Source of the DNA: Alphaproteobacteria bacterium
GTDB taxonomy: Bacteria; Pseudomonadota; Alphaproteobacteria; UBA828
Reading direction: 5' to 3'
NCBI GenBank assembly: GCA_022826665.1
Contig: JAJDUK010000080.1
Span: 1-43,058 of the forward strand
DNA: 43,058 nt
Both the position numbers and the translations under genes were made by a program. Under the pieces are notes generated by a model, which was given only the letters and a program-made list of their open reading frames with translations, did not search any database and was not told where the DNA came from. This document shows, piece after piece, positions 36,224 through 43,058 of this stretch; position 1 is the first letter of the stretch, and each line of letters starts with the position of its first letter.

Positions 36224-37000
36224 CTAAGGGCTTGGGGGCGCCTTGCCTTCGGGCTTCGTCGGTGCGCCTGCGCGGTCGCGGGCGGCGAGCAGGCCGCGGC
36301 AGAGTGCGCCGTTGAATTCCATGGCGATGCGGACGCTCGCGAGCGTGCGCAGATGCTCGTCGAAGCCCGCTTCGGTGAGCGGTGCACCCTCCGCCGTGAC
36401 GAAGGCGCGGTCGTCCAGCCCGGCCGGACCGCCGACGCGACCCCTCATCTCCAGGTAGCGGCGCTGCAGGCCGGCACCCTCGGGTCGGGCAACGGCGGTG
36501 CGCGCCAGTGCTTCAACGGTCATTGCCACCAATGCAGCCTTGTCGAAACCTTGGGCCAGCAGGGCGCGCAGCAGAGCCTCCTGCCGCCCCTGAAACGCCT
36601 TGTGCCGAAAAGTCGTACGCAAATTTGCAAGGGAGTCGTCGTCCCCCGCCTCGCCGAAGGCGGCGCCAAAGGCGAGGCCCTCGGCGACCCCTCGATTGAC
36701 CTCGTCCGCGCACATGTGCTCCCGCAGGCGCGGAACCACGCGAGTCACCCACGGCAGTGAGGCAACGGCATCGCGCATGTCCTCGGCCATCATGTAGGCG
36801 AAGTTCGCGGCGCACCAAAAGGTCGGCAGGCGGAAGTCGATGGAGACCGCGCCGTCCGCGCCGACCGTCACCTCCTCCACGAAGCCCAAATCGGTCACCG
36901 GCTCGTCGAGCTCGGGATCAGTGACGGCAGCCAAGCAGGCCAGAACCTCAGCCTCGCGCCCGGCCTCGGCCGCGCCGTCACGCGTACTCATGGGCCGCAT
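36224..37000 (-). CDS. DUF59 (MIP18/SufT-like) iron-sulfur assembly-type protein
   Basis: A protein of 258 residues; the N-terminal 110 form the DUF59 domain: VTDPELDEPVTDLGFV, FRLPTFWCAANFAYMMAEDM with a conserved Cys, and PWVTRVVPRLREHMC. The remaining 130 residues are an alpha-helical extension that belongs to a subgroup found with an amidohydrolase beside binuclear-iron (propane/phenol-type) monooxygenase genes, where both are thought to help maturation. No monooxygenase genes are in the window. ATG 37000 or 36991 are possible starts. It follows the amidohydrolase gene by 13 nt and is convergent with the sulfhydrylase. Confidence 0.75.
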   Translation of the reverse strand: MRPMSTRDGAAEAGREAEVLACLAAVTDPELDEPVTDLGFVEEVTVGADGAVSIDFRLPTFWCAANFAYMMAEDMRDAVASLPWVTRVVPRLREHMCADEVNRGVAEGLAFGAAFGEAGDDDSLANLRTTFRHKAFQGRQEALLRALLAQGFDKAALVAMTVEALARTAVARPEGAGLQRRYLEMRGRVGGPAGLDDRAFVTAEGAPLTEAGFDEHLRTLASVRIAMEFNGALCRGLLAARDRAGAPTKPEGKAPPSP

Positions 37001-37013
37001 CCGCCGCGCCGGC

Positions 37014-38012
37014 CTAACTCCAGAGCTTCGCCTTGGCCGCGTCGATATCGATGTCGTAGAGCCGGGCCGCGTTGAGCCCGAGAATCTTCCGCTTCACCTC
37101 GGGCGTGAGGTCAACGCCGCGCTCCTGCTTGATGTCGTCGGGAAGCTCGAAGGACCAGAACTTCTCCACCAGCCACTTGGGCGTCCAGATGGCGTAGTCG
37201 CTCGCAAAGGTGAGCTTGTCCTCGCCCACCCAGAACAGGAGCTCGGCGATCACCTCGGCGAAGTAGCGCGGGCGCGCGTGCATGAAGGGCATCACCACGG
37301 CGAGCCCGCCCCAGACGTTCTCCTCCTGCACGGCGATCCAGCAGAAGTCGTCGAGCCGCGGCAGGCCGACGTGCTCGACGATGAATTTGAGGTTGGGGAA
37401 GTCGGTCGCGGCGTAGTCGACGTCGTGGCAGTCGAAGGCGTCCTTGGCCAGCGGCGTGATGGTCGGCCCCTTGTGGACGTGCATGTTGGTGATGCCGAGC
37501 TTCTCGCAGAGCTCGAAGCAGCGATAGGCCTCGGTGTCGTTGAGCCGCCAGCCGCGCGAGGCGCCGCGCCATTCGGCCGTGTAGAGCTTCACGCCCCTGA
37601 TGCCGTAGGCCTCCTTCAGCGCGTGAATGTGCTCCAGCGCGGCCGTGCCCTCGCGGGGGTCGAAGGAGCCGTTGAGGATGAAGCGGTCCGGGTGCTCCTG
37701 CGTGATGACTGCGTTCTGCTCGGTGGTGTTGAAGCCCTCGATATAGAATTCCTTGAGGTAGGTCGGCTGGATGATCGCCATGTCCACCGGCCCGTCGACG
37801 AAGAGGTCGCGAACCATCGTCTCCGCGTCGTACTTCTCGAACTTCTCCTTGGGCCAGACCTCCTGCTCGGGGCTGAGCGCGCTGTGGTAGGCATAGAAGC
37901 AGTCGATGAACTGCTTGCCGTGGATGTTGCGCTGGTTGGCCGGCGCGGCATCCCAGAAGTGGGTGTGCCCGTCGACGACGAACAGTTCCTCCCCGTCGCT
38001 GGTCCTGTACAT
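37014..38012 (-). CDS. Amidohydrolase_2 family (TIM-barrel) hydrolase/decarboxylase-type protein
   Basis: A 332-residue metal-dependent TIM-barrel protein. The first metal-binding HxH is His16/His18 in VDGHTHFWD; further ligands are HVHKG near 155, VEHVGLPR and the late FASDYAIWTP Asp. The opening segment YRTSDGEELFVVDGHTHFWD and NQRNIHGKQFIDCFYAYH resembles the amidohydrolase encoded in mycobacterial propane monooxygenase clusters more than hydrolases of soil catabolism. The start at 38012 matches that N-terminus. It is the leading gene of the amidohydrolase and DUF59 pair and diverges from the cyclase gene over 143 bp. Confidence 0.8.
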   Translation of the reverse strand: MYRTSDGEELFVVDGHTHFWDAAPANQRNIHGKQFIDCFYAYHSALSPEQEVWPKEKFEKYDAETMVRDLFVDGPVDMAIIQPTYLKEFYIEGFNTTEQNAVITQEHPDRFILNGSFDPREGTAALEHIHALKEAYGIRGVKLYTAEWRGASRGWRLNDTEAYRCFELCEKLGITNMHVHKGPTITPLAKDAFDCHDVDYAATDFPNLKFIVEHVGLPRLDDFCWIAVQEENVWGGLAVVMPFMHARPRYFAEVIAELLFWVGEDKLTFASDYAIWTPKWLVEKFWSFELPDDIKQERGVDLTPEVKRKILGLNAARLYDIDIDAAKAKLWS

Positions 38013-38155
38013 CACCTGCTCCCCTCGGCTGCGACCGAGGGCGAGGGTAGCCGGGCCCGCGCCAAACACAAGCCGCGATGCGGGAGGCGATATGGCGCGC
38101 ACACGGCGCCGCTGATAAGCTTGCGGAAGCGCGGAACGAGAGGGGAGATCCGGGG

Positions 38156-38860
38156 ATGGCTGAGCGGATGGTCGACCTGACGTTGACGCTGACCGACAAC
38201 ATGCCGGCGCACAAGCTGTTCCAGCGCCCGGTCATCGTGCCCCACTACACCCACGAGCAGACCCGCGAGCAGTTTTTCCTGGGCGTGGAGAACGACAGGC
38301 TCTCCTTCGCCACCACCTACATGGGCATGATCGACCACATCGGCACCCACGTGGACGCGTTCTATCACGTCAATCCCGAGGGCGCGCCGGTGGACCAGAT
38401 GCCGCTCGACATGTTCATGGGCAAAGCGGTCTGCTGGGACCTGACCTACGTTCCCGATCTCGGCGACATCGACGTGGCGGACTTCGAGAAGGCGGAGGAG
38501 AAGGGCGGCGTCAAGGTGGACGGCCACATCGTCCTGCTCAACACCGGCCTCCACAATCGCCACTACCCGGACGTGAAGTCGGTATGGAGCAACCCCGGCA
38601 TCACCGAAGCCGCGACCCACTGGCTCGCGGATCGCGGCTCCAAGCTCCACGGCGTCGAAGGCCCGTCCACCGACAAGCCTTCCGATAACCTCTTCCCCAA
38701 CCACCGCGTCTGCCGCGACCGCGGCATCGCCCACTACGAGTGGCTCATCAACCTCGAAGAGCTGATCGGCAAGGGCGAGTTCATGTTCTACGGGCCACCG
38801 ATCAAGATCGGCAACGGCAGCGGCGCGCCGGTGCGCGCCTGGGCGATCCTCGACGAATAA
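38156..38860 (+). CDS. Cyclase/kynurenine formamidase-family metal hydrolase
   Basis: A 234-residue member of the cyclase family. The metal site HxGTHxDxxxH is HIGTHVDAFYH at 61-71, where the Pro usually found at position 69 is Phe. Members include kynurenine formamidase, isatin hydrolase and creatininase-unrelated cyclic amide hydrolases. The later segment VEGPSTDKPSD matches the group. It starts at ATG 38156 with GGGGAG eight bases before. It heads a four-gene plus-strand run with CobW, amidase and isochorismatase. Confidence 0.88.
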   Translation: MAERMVDLTLTLTDNMPAHKLFQRPVIVPHYTHEQTREQFFLGVENDRLSFATTYMGMIDHIGTHVDAFYHVNPEGAPVDQMPLDMFMGKAVCWDLTYVPDLGDIDVADFEKAEEKGGVKVDGHIVLLNTGLHNRHYPDVKSVWSNPGITEAATHWLADRGSKLHGVEGPSTDKPSDNLFPNHRVCRDRGIAHYEWLINLEELIGKGEFMFYGPPIKIGNGSGAPVRAWAILDE

Positions 38861-38898
38861 GCCCACATCGCCGGCGATCGCAGCCGGGTGAGGCGCCG

Positions 38899-39984
38899 AT
38901 GACCCGCATCGACGACCGCTCGGTCGACGAGCGCATCCCCATCACCCTGCTCACGGGTTTCTTGGGCGCCGGCAAGACCACGCTGGTGAACCGGCTGCTC
39001 AGCGCGCCCGACGCCGGCAAGATCGCGGTCATCGTCAACGAATTCGGCGAGATCGGGATCGACGGCGACCTCATCGCGCGCGCCAACGAGGACATGCTGG
39101 AGCTCACCAACGGCTGCATCTGCTGCGCCGCCCAGGGCGACCTGATGGACGGGCTCAACCGGCTCTTCCTGCGCAAGATCGGCCTCGCCGAGCCCCAGGT
39201 GGACTTCGACAAGATCGTGATCGAGACCACCGGCATCGCCGACCCCTCGCCGCTGGCCCGGCTCTTCTACACCGACATGAAGCTCGACCTCACCTTCCGC
39301 CTCGACGCGGTGCTGACGGTGGTGGACCTGAAGCACGTGACCGGCCAGATCGCGCGCTCGCCGGAGGCACAGAAGCAGATCGCCATCGCCGACAAGCTCA
39401 TCTTCAACAAGCGCGACCTGGTGGACGACGACGAGTTCGCCGCGGCCGTGGCGGCGGTCGAGCGCCTCAACCCCTTCTCGGTCAAGGAGGTCACCACGCA
39501 CGGCGCGCTGCCGGTGGAGCAACTGCTCGACCTTGACCTGTTCGAGCCCAAGCGGCGGGACGACATGGTGGGCGCCTGGATCGGCGCCGACCGATCAGAC
39601 ACCGATCACGCGGCCGACGATCATGCCCACGACGATCCCGTCCACACGCCGGGCGTCGGCGCGGTCTGCCTGCAAACCCATGAGCCGCTGGAGTGGAACG
39701 CGCTGCTCCGCTTCTTCCTGGAGCTCACCGAGGAGAAGGGCGAGGACCTCTTCCGCGTGAAGGGCATGGTGCATTTCCAGAACGTCGAGAAGCCGGTGAT
39801 CATCCAGGGCGTGCAGGCCACCTTCAGCCCGCCCACCTATGCCGAAGCGTGGCCGCGCGGCGAGGTGGCGACGCGGATCGTCGTGATCGGCCGCAACCTC
39901 GACCGGGCCTCAATGGAGGAGCGGTTCGCGGCCTGCGTGGCGAAGCGCGAGACCGTGCTCGACCGCGGAATCGGCGCGATCTGA
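38899..39984 (+). CDS. CobW/COG0523 family GTPase (metal insertase type)
   Basis: A 361-residue G3E GTPase that loads metal (Zn, Co or others) into partner enzymes. GTP motifs are GFLGAGKTT (20-28), the conserved NGCICC (71-76) with the metal-binding CxCC, IVIETTGIADP, and NKRDL (170-174). A His/Asp-rich linker follows at about 233-250 (DHAADDHAHDDPVH), then the CobW C-terminal domain. The start follows the cyclase stop by 38 nt with a weak GTGAGG. Its place between two hydrolases suggests it serves the cyclase, whose active site needs a metal. Confidence 0.93.
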   Translation: MTRIDDRSVDERIPITLLTGFLGAGKTTLVNRLLSAPDAGKIAVIVNEFGEIGIDGDLIARANEDMLELTNGCICCAAQGDLMDGLNRLFLRKIGLAEPQVDFDKIVIETTGIADPSPLARLFYTDMKLDLTFRLDAVLTVVDLKHVTGQIARSPEAQKQIAIADKLIFNKRDLVDDDEFAAAVAAVERLNPFSVKEVTTHGALPVEQLLDLDLFEPKRRDDMVGAWIGADRSDTDHAADDHAHDDPVHTPGVGAVCLQTHEPLEWNALLRFFLELTEEKGEDLFRVKGMVHFQNVEKPVIIQGVQATFSPPTYAEAWPRGEVATRIVVIGRNLDRASMEERFAACVAKRETVLDRGIGAI

Positions 39985-40009
39985 GCGACCATCCGAGCAG
40001 GAGCCATCC

Positions 40010-41404
40010 ATGAGCTTTGCCTACATGACGGCGACCGAACTCAACGGCCTGCTGGCGGCGCGCGACATCTCGCCGGTGGAGCTGGTGGAGGACACGCTCA
40101 GCCGTCAGGAGGCGCTGGAGCCCCAGATCAACGCCTTCGTCACCCGCACGCCGGAAGTCGCGCTGGAGGCCGCACGCGACGCGGAGTATGCCATCGCCGC
40201 GGGCAAGGCCGGCGCGATCGCGGGTCTGCCCACCTCGGTCAAGGACCTGGTGGCGATGGCGGGCGTGCCCTGGACCTTCGGCTCCCGCCCCTTCGCCAAC
40301 AACGTGCCGGACTTCGACGCGCCCGCGGTTGAGCGGGTCAGGGCCGCCGGCGGCTGCATCGTCGGCAAGTCCACCACCAGCGAGTTCGGCTGCAAGGCGG
40401 TCTGCGACAGCCCGCTCACCGGGATCACCCGCAACCCGTGGAACCTGGCGAAGACATCCGGCGGCTCCAGTGGCGGCGGGGCCGCGAGCGTCGCCGCCGG
40501 GCTCACGCCCTTTGCGGTCTGCACCGATGGCGGCGGCTCCGTGCGAATTCCGTCCGCGCTCTGCGGGCTCTTCGGCATCAAGGGGCAGTTCGCGCGGGTG
40601 CCGGTGCACCCGGTCTCGGCTGCCCCCACCCTCGCCCACGTGGGCGCGATCGCGCGCACGGTCCGGGACGCCGCGTTGCTGCTCGGCGTCATGGCAGGCC
40701 ACGACCGCCGCGATGCCTTCGGCGTCGCCGAGCCCGTGCCGGATTTCGTTGCCGCCTGCGATGGGGACGCAAAGGGCATGCGCATCGCGTGGAGCTCCAC
40801 CCTAGGCTACGCCGAGCCCGAGCCCGAGATCGCGGCCCTTTGCGAGGTCGCTGCCCGGCGTTTCGAGGCGCTGGGGTGCGAGGTGGAGGTGGTCGAAGAC
40901 GCGCTGGGCGATGACCCGGTCGAGATCTGGATGGCGGAGTTTTACGGCGGCATCGGCACCAAGCTGAAGGACCTGATGGCGGAGCGGCCGGATGAGCTGG
41001 ACCCCGCCGTGGTCGAGACGCTGAGCGGCGGGCTCGACCGCTCGATGGTGGACTATTTCGGCCAGCTCTTCGCCCGCTACGAGTTCCGCGAGAAGATGCG
41101 CCAGCTCTTCGAGCGCCACGACCTGCTGCTCTCGCCGACGCTGCCGTGCGCCGCCTTCGACGTGGGCCTCGACACGCCGCCGGGGCAGGGGGCGCGCAAC
41201 ATCGTCTCCTGGGTCTACTACACCTATCCCTTCAACCTGACCGGCCAGCCGGCGGCCTCGATCCCGGCGGGCTTCACCAAGGCCGGGCTTCCTGTCGGCT
41301 TGCAGATGGTGGCCGGCATCAATCGCGAGGTCGACATCATGCGCGCAGCCGCCGCGTTCGAGGAAGCGGCACCCTGGGCCGGCCGCCGGCCGCCTCTGGC
41401 CTAG
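40010..41404 (+). CDS. Amidase-signature hydrolase
   Basis: A 464-residue amidase-signature enzyme with the full triad: Lys78 (PTSVKDLVA), Ser153 (TSGGSSGGGAA) and nucleophile Ser177 (CTDGGGSVRIP). It has the size of GatA/AtzF-like amidases but no GatB or GatC beside it. It differs clearly from the amidase at 15171, which is longer at the N-terminus. It hydrolyses an amide, with substrate unknown. It lies 25 nt after the CobW gene and 33 nt before the isochorismatase-family gene, probably in one operon. Confidence 0.92.
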   Translation: MSFAYMTATELNGLLAARDISPVELVEDTLSRQEALEPQINAFVTRTPEVALEAARDAEYAIAAGKAGAIAGLPTSVKDLVAMAGVPWTFGSRPFANNVPDFDAPAVERVRAAGGCIVGKSTTSEFGCKAVCDSPLTGITRNPWNLAKTSGGSSGGGAASVAAGLTPFAVCTDGGGSVRIPSALCGLFGIKGQFARVPVHPVSAAPTLAHVGAIARTVRDAALLLGVMAGHDRRDAFGVAEPVPDFVAACDGDAKGMRIAWSSTLGYAEPEPEIAALCEVAARRFEALGCEVEVVEDALGDDPVEIWMAEFYGGIGTKLKDLMAERPDELDPAVVETLSGGLDRSMVDYFGQLFARYEFREKMRQLFERHDLLLSPTLPCAAFDVGLDTPPGQGARNIVSWVYYTYPFNLTGQPAASIPAGFTKAGLPVGLQMVAGINREVDIMRAAAAFEEAAPWAGRRPPLA

Positions 41405-41437
41405 CCCGCCGGACAGCGCACAACGACGGAGGTGGCG

Positions 41438-42124
41438 ATGCCGCTGGATGACAAGGTCCGCGAGGCGCTGGACACCATCTTCTCGGGCGACTCCGGGCTC
41501 TACAGGAACCGCGGGTGGAACCAGCGCTCGGGCTTCGGCACGCGGCCCGCGCTCCTCAACATCGACCTCGCCAACGCCTGGACGCGACCGGGCTACCGCT
41601 TCTCCTGCGATGACATGGACGAGCGCATCATCCCCGGCGTGCAGCGTCTGCTCGAGGCCGCCCGCGCCAAGCGTATCCCGATCGTCTACACGACGACCGC
41701 CTTCTGCAGCCGCTTCGACATGGGCGCGTTTCCGCTCAAGAAGCCCTTCGAGGACCTGATGCTGGGCTCGCCGGCCACCGAGATCGACGACCGCGTCGCG
41801 CTGGAGGACGGCGTCGACACGCTGATCGTCAAGAAGCGTCCGAGCGCCTTCGCCGGCACCCATCTCGGCGGCATCCTGCGTGCCGGCGGCATCGACACGC
41901 TGATCTGCACTGGCGTCACCATGGCGAGCTGCGTCCGGCACACGGTGGAGGACGCGCTGGGCGAGGGCTTCCGCACCGTCCTGGTGCGCGAGTGCGTGGG
42001 CGACCGCGTGCCCGCGGCCATCGAGTGGAACCTGTTCGACCTCGACATGAAGTACTGCGACGTCGAGCCGCTCGAACGGGTGCTGGCCTACCTCGCCGAG
42101 CTGGAACCCTTCGAAGAGCGTTAG
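41438..42124 (+). CDS. Isochorismatase-family hydrolase, N-carbamoylsarcosine amidohydrolase-like
   Basis: A 228-residue cysteine hydrolase. The triad Asp43 (LLNIDLANAW), Lys133 (VKKRPSAFAGT) and nucleophile Cys165 (GVTMASCVRHTVEDA) is spaced as in N-carbamoylsarcosine amidohydrolase. This enzyme releases CO2 and NH3 from N-carbamoyl amino compounds. An ATG at 41438 with GGAGG five bases upstream is preferred over GTG 41432. Its stop overlaps by three bases the stop of the convergent pcm gene. Beside sarcosine oxidase, this is the strongest hint for carbamoylsarcosine use, but other isochorismatase-fold activities are possible. Confidence 0.85.
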   Translation: MPLDDKVREALDTIFSGDSGLYRNRGWNQRSGFGTRPALLNIDLANAWTRPGYRFSCDDMDERIIPGVQRLLEAARAKRIPIVYTTTAFCSRFDMGAFPLKKPFEDLMLGSPATEIDDRVALEDGVDTLIVKKRPSAFAGTHLGGILRAGGIDTLICTGVTMASCVRHTVEDALGEGFRTVLVRECVGDRVPAAIEWNLFDLDMKYCDVEPLERVLAYLAELEPFEER

Positions 42125-42801
42125 GCCGGCCCCCGCGTCAGCGGGACGAAGGCCACCGGCAGCAGCGATTTCGCCGCGCTCAGGCCGTCGGCGCGCTTCT
42201 CGATGCGCTGCAGGTGCTGGGTCTCGGCGGCGCGGCCGACGGGGATCACCAGGCAGCCGCCGGGCCCGAGCTGCACCACCAGCGCCGGCGGGACGGACGC
42301 CGCCGCCGCGGTGACGACGATGCCGTCGAACGGCGCCTCCTCCGGCCAGCCCGTGCGGCCGTCGCCGGCGCGCACCGTCGCCTTGGCGTAGCCCAGCGCC
42401 TTGAGACGCACCGCAGCGGCCGTCGCCAGCGGCTCGACGACCTCGACCGAATAGACTGTGGCCCCCAGCGCGCAGAGCACGGCGGTCTGGTAGCCGCATC
42501 CGGTGCCCACCTCCAGGATGCGCGCCCCCGGCTCGACGTCGAGCAGCTCGGACATCAGGGCGACGATGTAAGGCTGAGAGATGGTCTGGCCGTGGCCAAT
42601 GGGGAGCGGCCTGTTCTCGTAGGCGAACGACGCCTCCGCTTCGGGCACGAAGGCCGCGCGCGGCACGGTGCGCATGGCCTCCATGACGGCATCGCCGAAG
42701 ACCGGCCGTCCGGTCTTGTCGCCGGTCTCATGCGCGTCGCGCGCAATCGCCTCCAGCATGGTGTCGGCGGTCGCGCTCGCTCCAAGCAAATTGCGCAGCA
42801 T
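42121..42801 (-). CDS. pcm: Protein-L-isoaspartate O-methyltransferase
   Basis: A 226-residue SAM-dependent enzyme that repairs isoaspartyl residues. It has the PCMT start VPRAAFVPEAEASFAYENRPLPIGHG, QTISQPYIVALMSELLD, and the SAM loop LEVGTGCGYQTAVL. The ATG 42801 gives a normal N-terminus. It follows the truncated flavin oxidoreductase gene by 15 nt and converges on the isochorismatase-family gene. The length is within the family range. Confidence 0.95.
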   Translation of the reverse strand: MLRNLLGASATADTMLEAIARDAHETGDKTGRPVFGDAVMEAMRTVPRAAFVPEAEASFAYENRPLPIGHGQTISQPYIVALMSELLDVEPGARILEVGTGCGYQTAVLCALGATVYSVEVVEPLATAAAVRLKALGYAKATVRAGDGRTGWPEEAPFDGIVVTAAAASVPPALVVQLGPGGCLVIPVGRAAETQHLQRIEKRADGLSAAKSLLPVAFVPLTRGPA

Positions 42802-42816
42802 CGTCCGCGCGCGCCG

Positions 42817-42918
42817 CTAGCGTAAGTGGGGCAGCACCTTGGTCGCGTACTCGGCGACCATTCGTTCCTGGTCTTCCGTCATCAGGTAGAGCGCGAACTG
42901 CGTGACCCCGGCCGCTTC
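42817..42918 (-). pseudogene. C-terminal fragment of an LLM-class flavin-dependent oxidoreductase
   Basis: Thirty-odd codons ending in AGVTQFALYLMTEDQERMVA and then EYATKVLPHLR match the conserved C-terminus of bacterial luciferase-like monooxygenases (GV.QF..YLM). The rest of the gene is missing: the sequence upstream switches to insertion-sequence DNA at 42919. It was the gene before pcm, 15 nt away. It cannot be functional as seen. Confidence 0.7.
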
Positions 42919-43058
42919 GGGTGTACGTCTGATTTGTGAGATTCATGCTGCTGCGCCGGCGCGCCGTTCCCAGAAATCGTCGAAGCGATTGCTCTCGACG
43001 GCGCAGCGCAGGGCGATGATGGCGTTGGCGCCGTTGACGGTCCAGCGCATGCCGCCCT
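42919..43058 (-). mobile_element. 3' end of an insertion sequence (ISKra4-like), cut by the window edge
   Basis: The element starts with the plus-strand end repeat GGGTGTACGTCTGATTTGTG, paired with the repeat at position 140, and then holds a transposase tail on the minus strand. The orientation is the same as in the left fragment, so the window edges could be two copies or one split copy. Confidence 0.75.
42943..43058 (-). CDS. ISKra4-family transposase, C-terminal end (partial)
   Basis: The last 38 codons read GGMRWTVNGANAIIALRCAV then ESNRFDDFWERRAGAAA. The pattern RW.V.GANAIIALRC....R..DFW is the usual ending of ISKra4-group transposases. The stop is 25 bp inside the end repeat. The upstream part lies outside the window. 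Confidence 0.75.
   Translation of the reverse strand, partial: GGMRWTVNGANAIIALRCAVESNRFDDFWERRAGAAA

Overview
The window is a GC-rich bacterial chromosome segment, most likely from an alphaproteobacterium. The clearest sign is the run murA, DUF2948, hisG (short form), hisD, UPF0262, low-molecular-weight phosphatase, maf and RNase E/G-like gene followed by tRNA-Phe, a gene order typical of that class. Nearly all genes are dense metabolic or housekeeping genes in short operons with 1 to 20 nt overlaps. Two stretches stand out as AT-richer: a protease-like island at about 17.0-18.6 kb and, more weakly, a LysR regulator at 10.1-11.1 kb.

Layout. Both ends of the window lie inside insertion-sequence DNA with matching imperfect terminal inverted repeats. 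The left end cuts a Tat-exported PhoX-type phosphatase and the right end cuts an LLM-class flavin oxidoreductase. Region 1.4-6.2 kb holds a DUF3187 outer-membrane-type protein and a four-gene molybdenum hydroxylase whose large subunit is split in two. Region 6.4-10 kb holds a class III aminotransferase, a SnoaL/NTF2-like protein, tRNA-Ser and a histidine/phenylalanine ammonia-lyase homologue that lacks the MIO-forming Ser. Region 10-14.3 kb holds LysR and LuxR regulators with shared palindromic sites, a fold-back repeat, and a universal stress protein gene beside a decayed copy. Region 14.5-16.7 kb has a divergent MaoC dehydratase and an amidase of the nitrile-pathway type. Region 17-18.8 kb is the AT-rich island (SDH_sah-type serine protease plus a 70-aa protein) and an empty stretch. 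Region 18.8-21 kb holds a RidA protein and an acyl-CoA synthetase; tRNA-Phe follows.

Region 21.2-28.8 kb is the cell-wall, histidine and RNA housekeeping operon, here with a Ca2+/Na+ antiporter as its last gene and without the infA and yacG genes often seen in it. Region 29-34.2 kb is a complete heterotetrameric sarcosine oxidase operon (soxBDAG). Region 34.3-42.1 kb carries a CoA-binding protein with a MetY-like sulfhydrylase, then a DUF59 and amidohydrolase pair, and divergently a cyclase, CobW GTPase, amidase and isochorismatase-family (N-carbamoylsarcosine amidase-like) operon. A PCMT gene closes the window.

Working picture: the cell oxidises small N-compounds. The isochorismatase-family hydrolase, amidases and sarcosine oxidase could act in sequence on N-carbamoyl or N-methyl amino compounds, with CobW supplying metal to the cyclase. 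This link is inferred from clustering and family membership, not shown directly. The most unusual individual items are the MIO-less lyase, the split hydroxylase, the fold-back repeat, the 12-base G/C tract before the LysR gene, and the DUF59 and amidohydrolase pair without the diiron monooxygenase it is usually found with.
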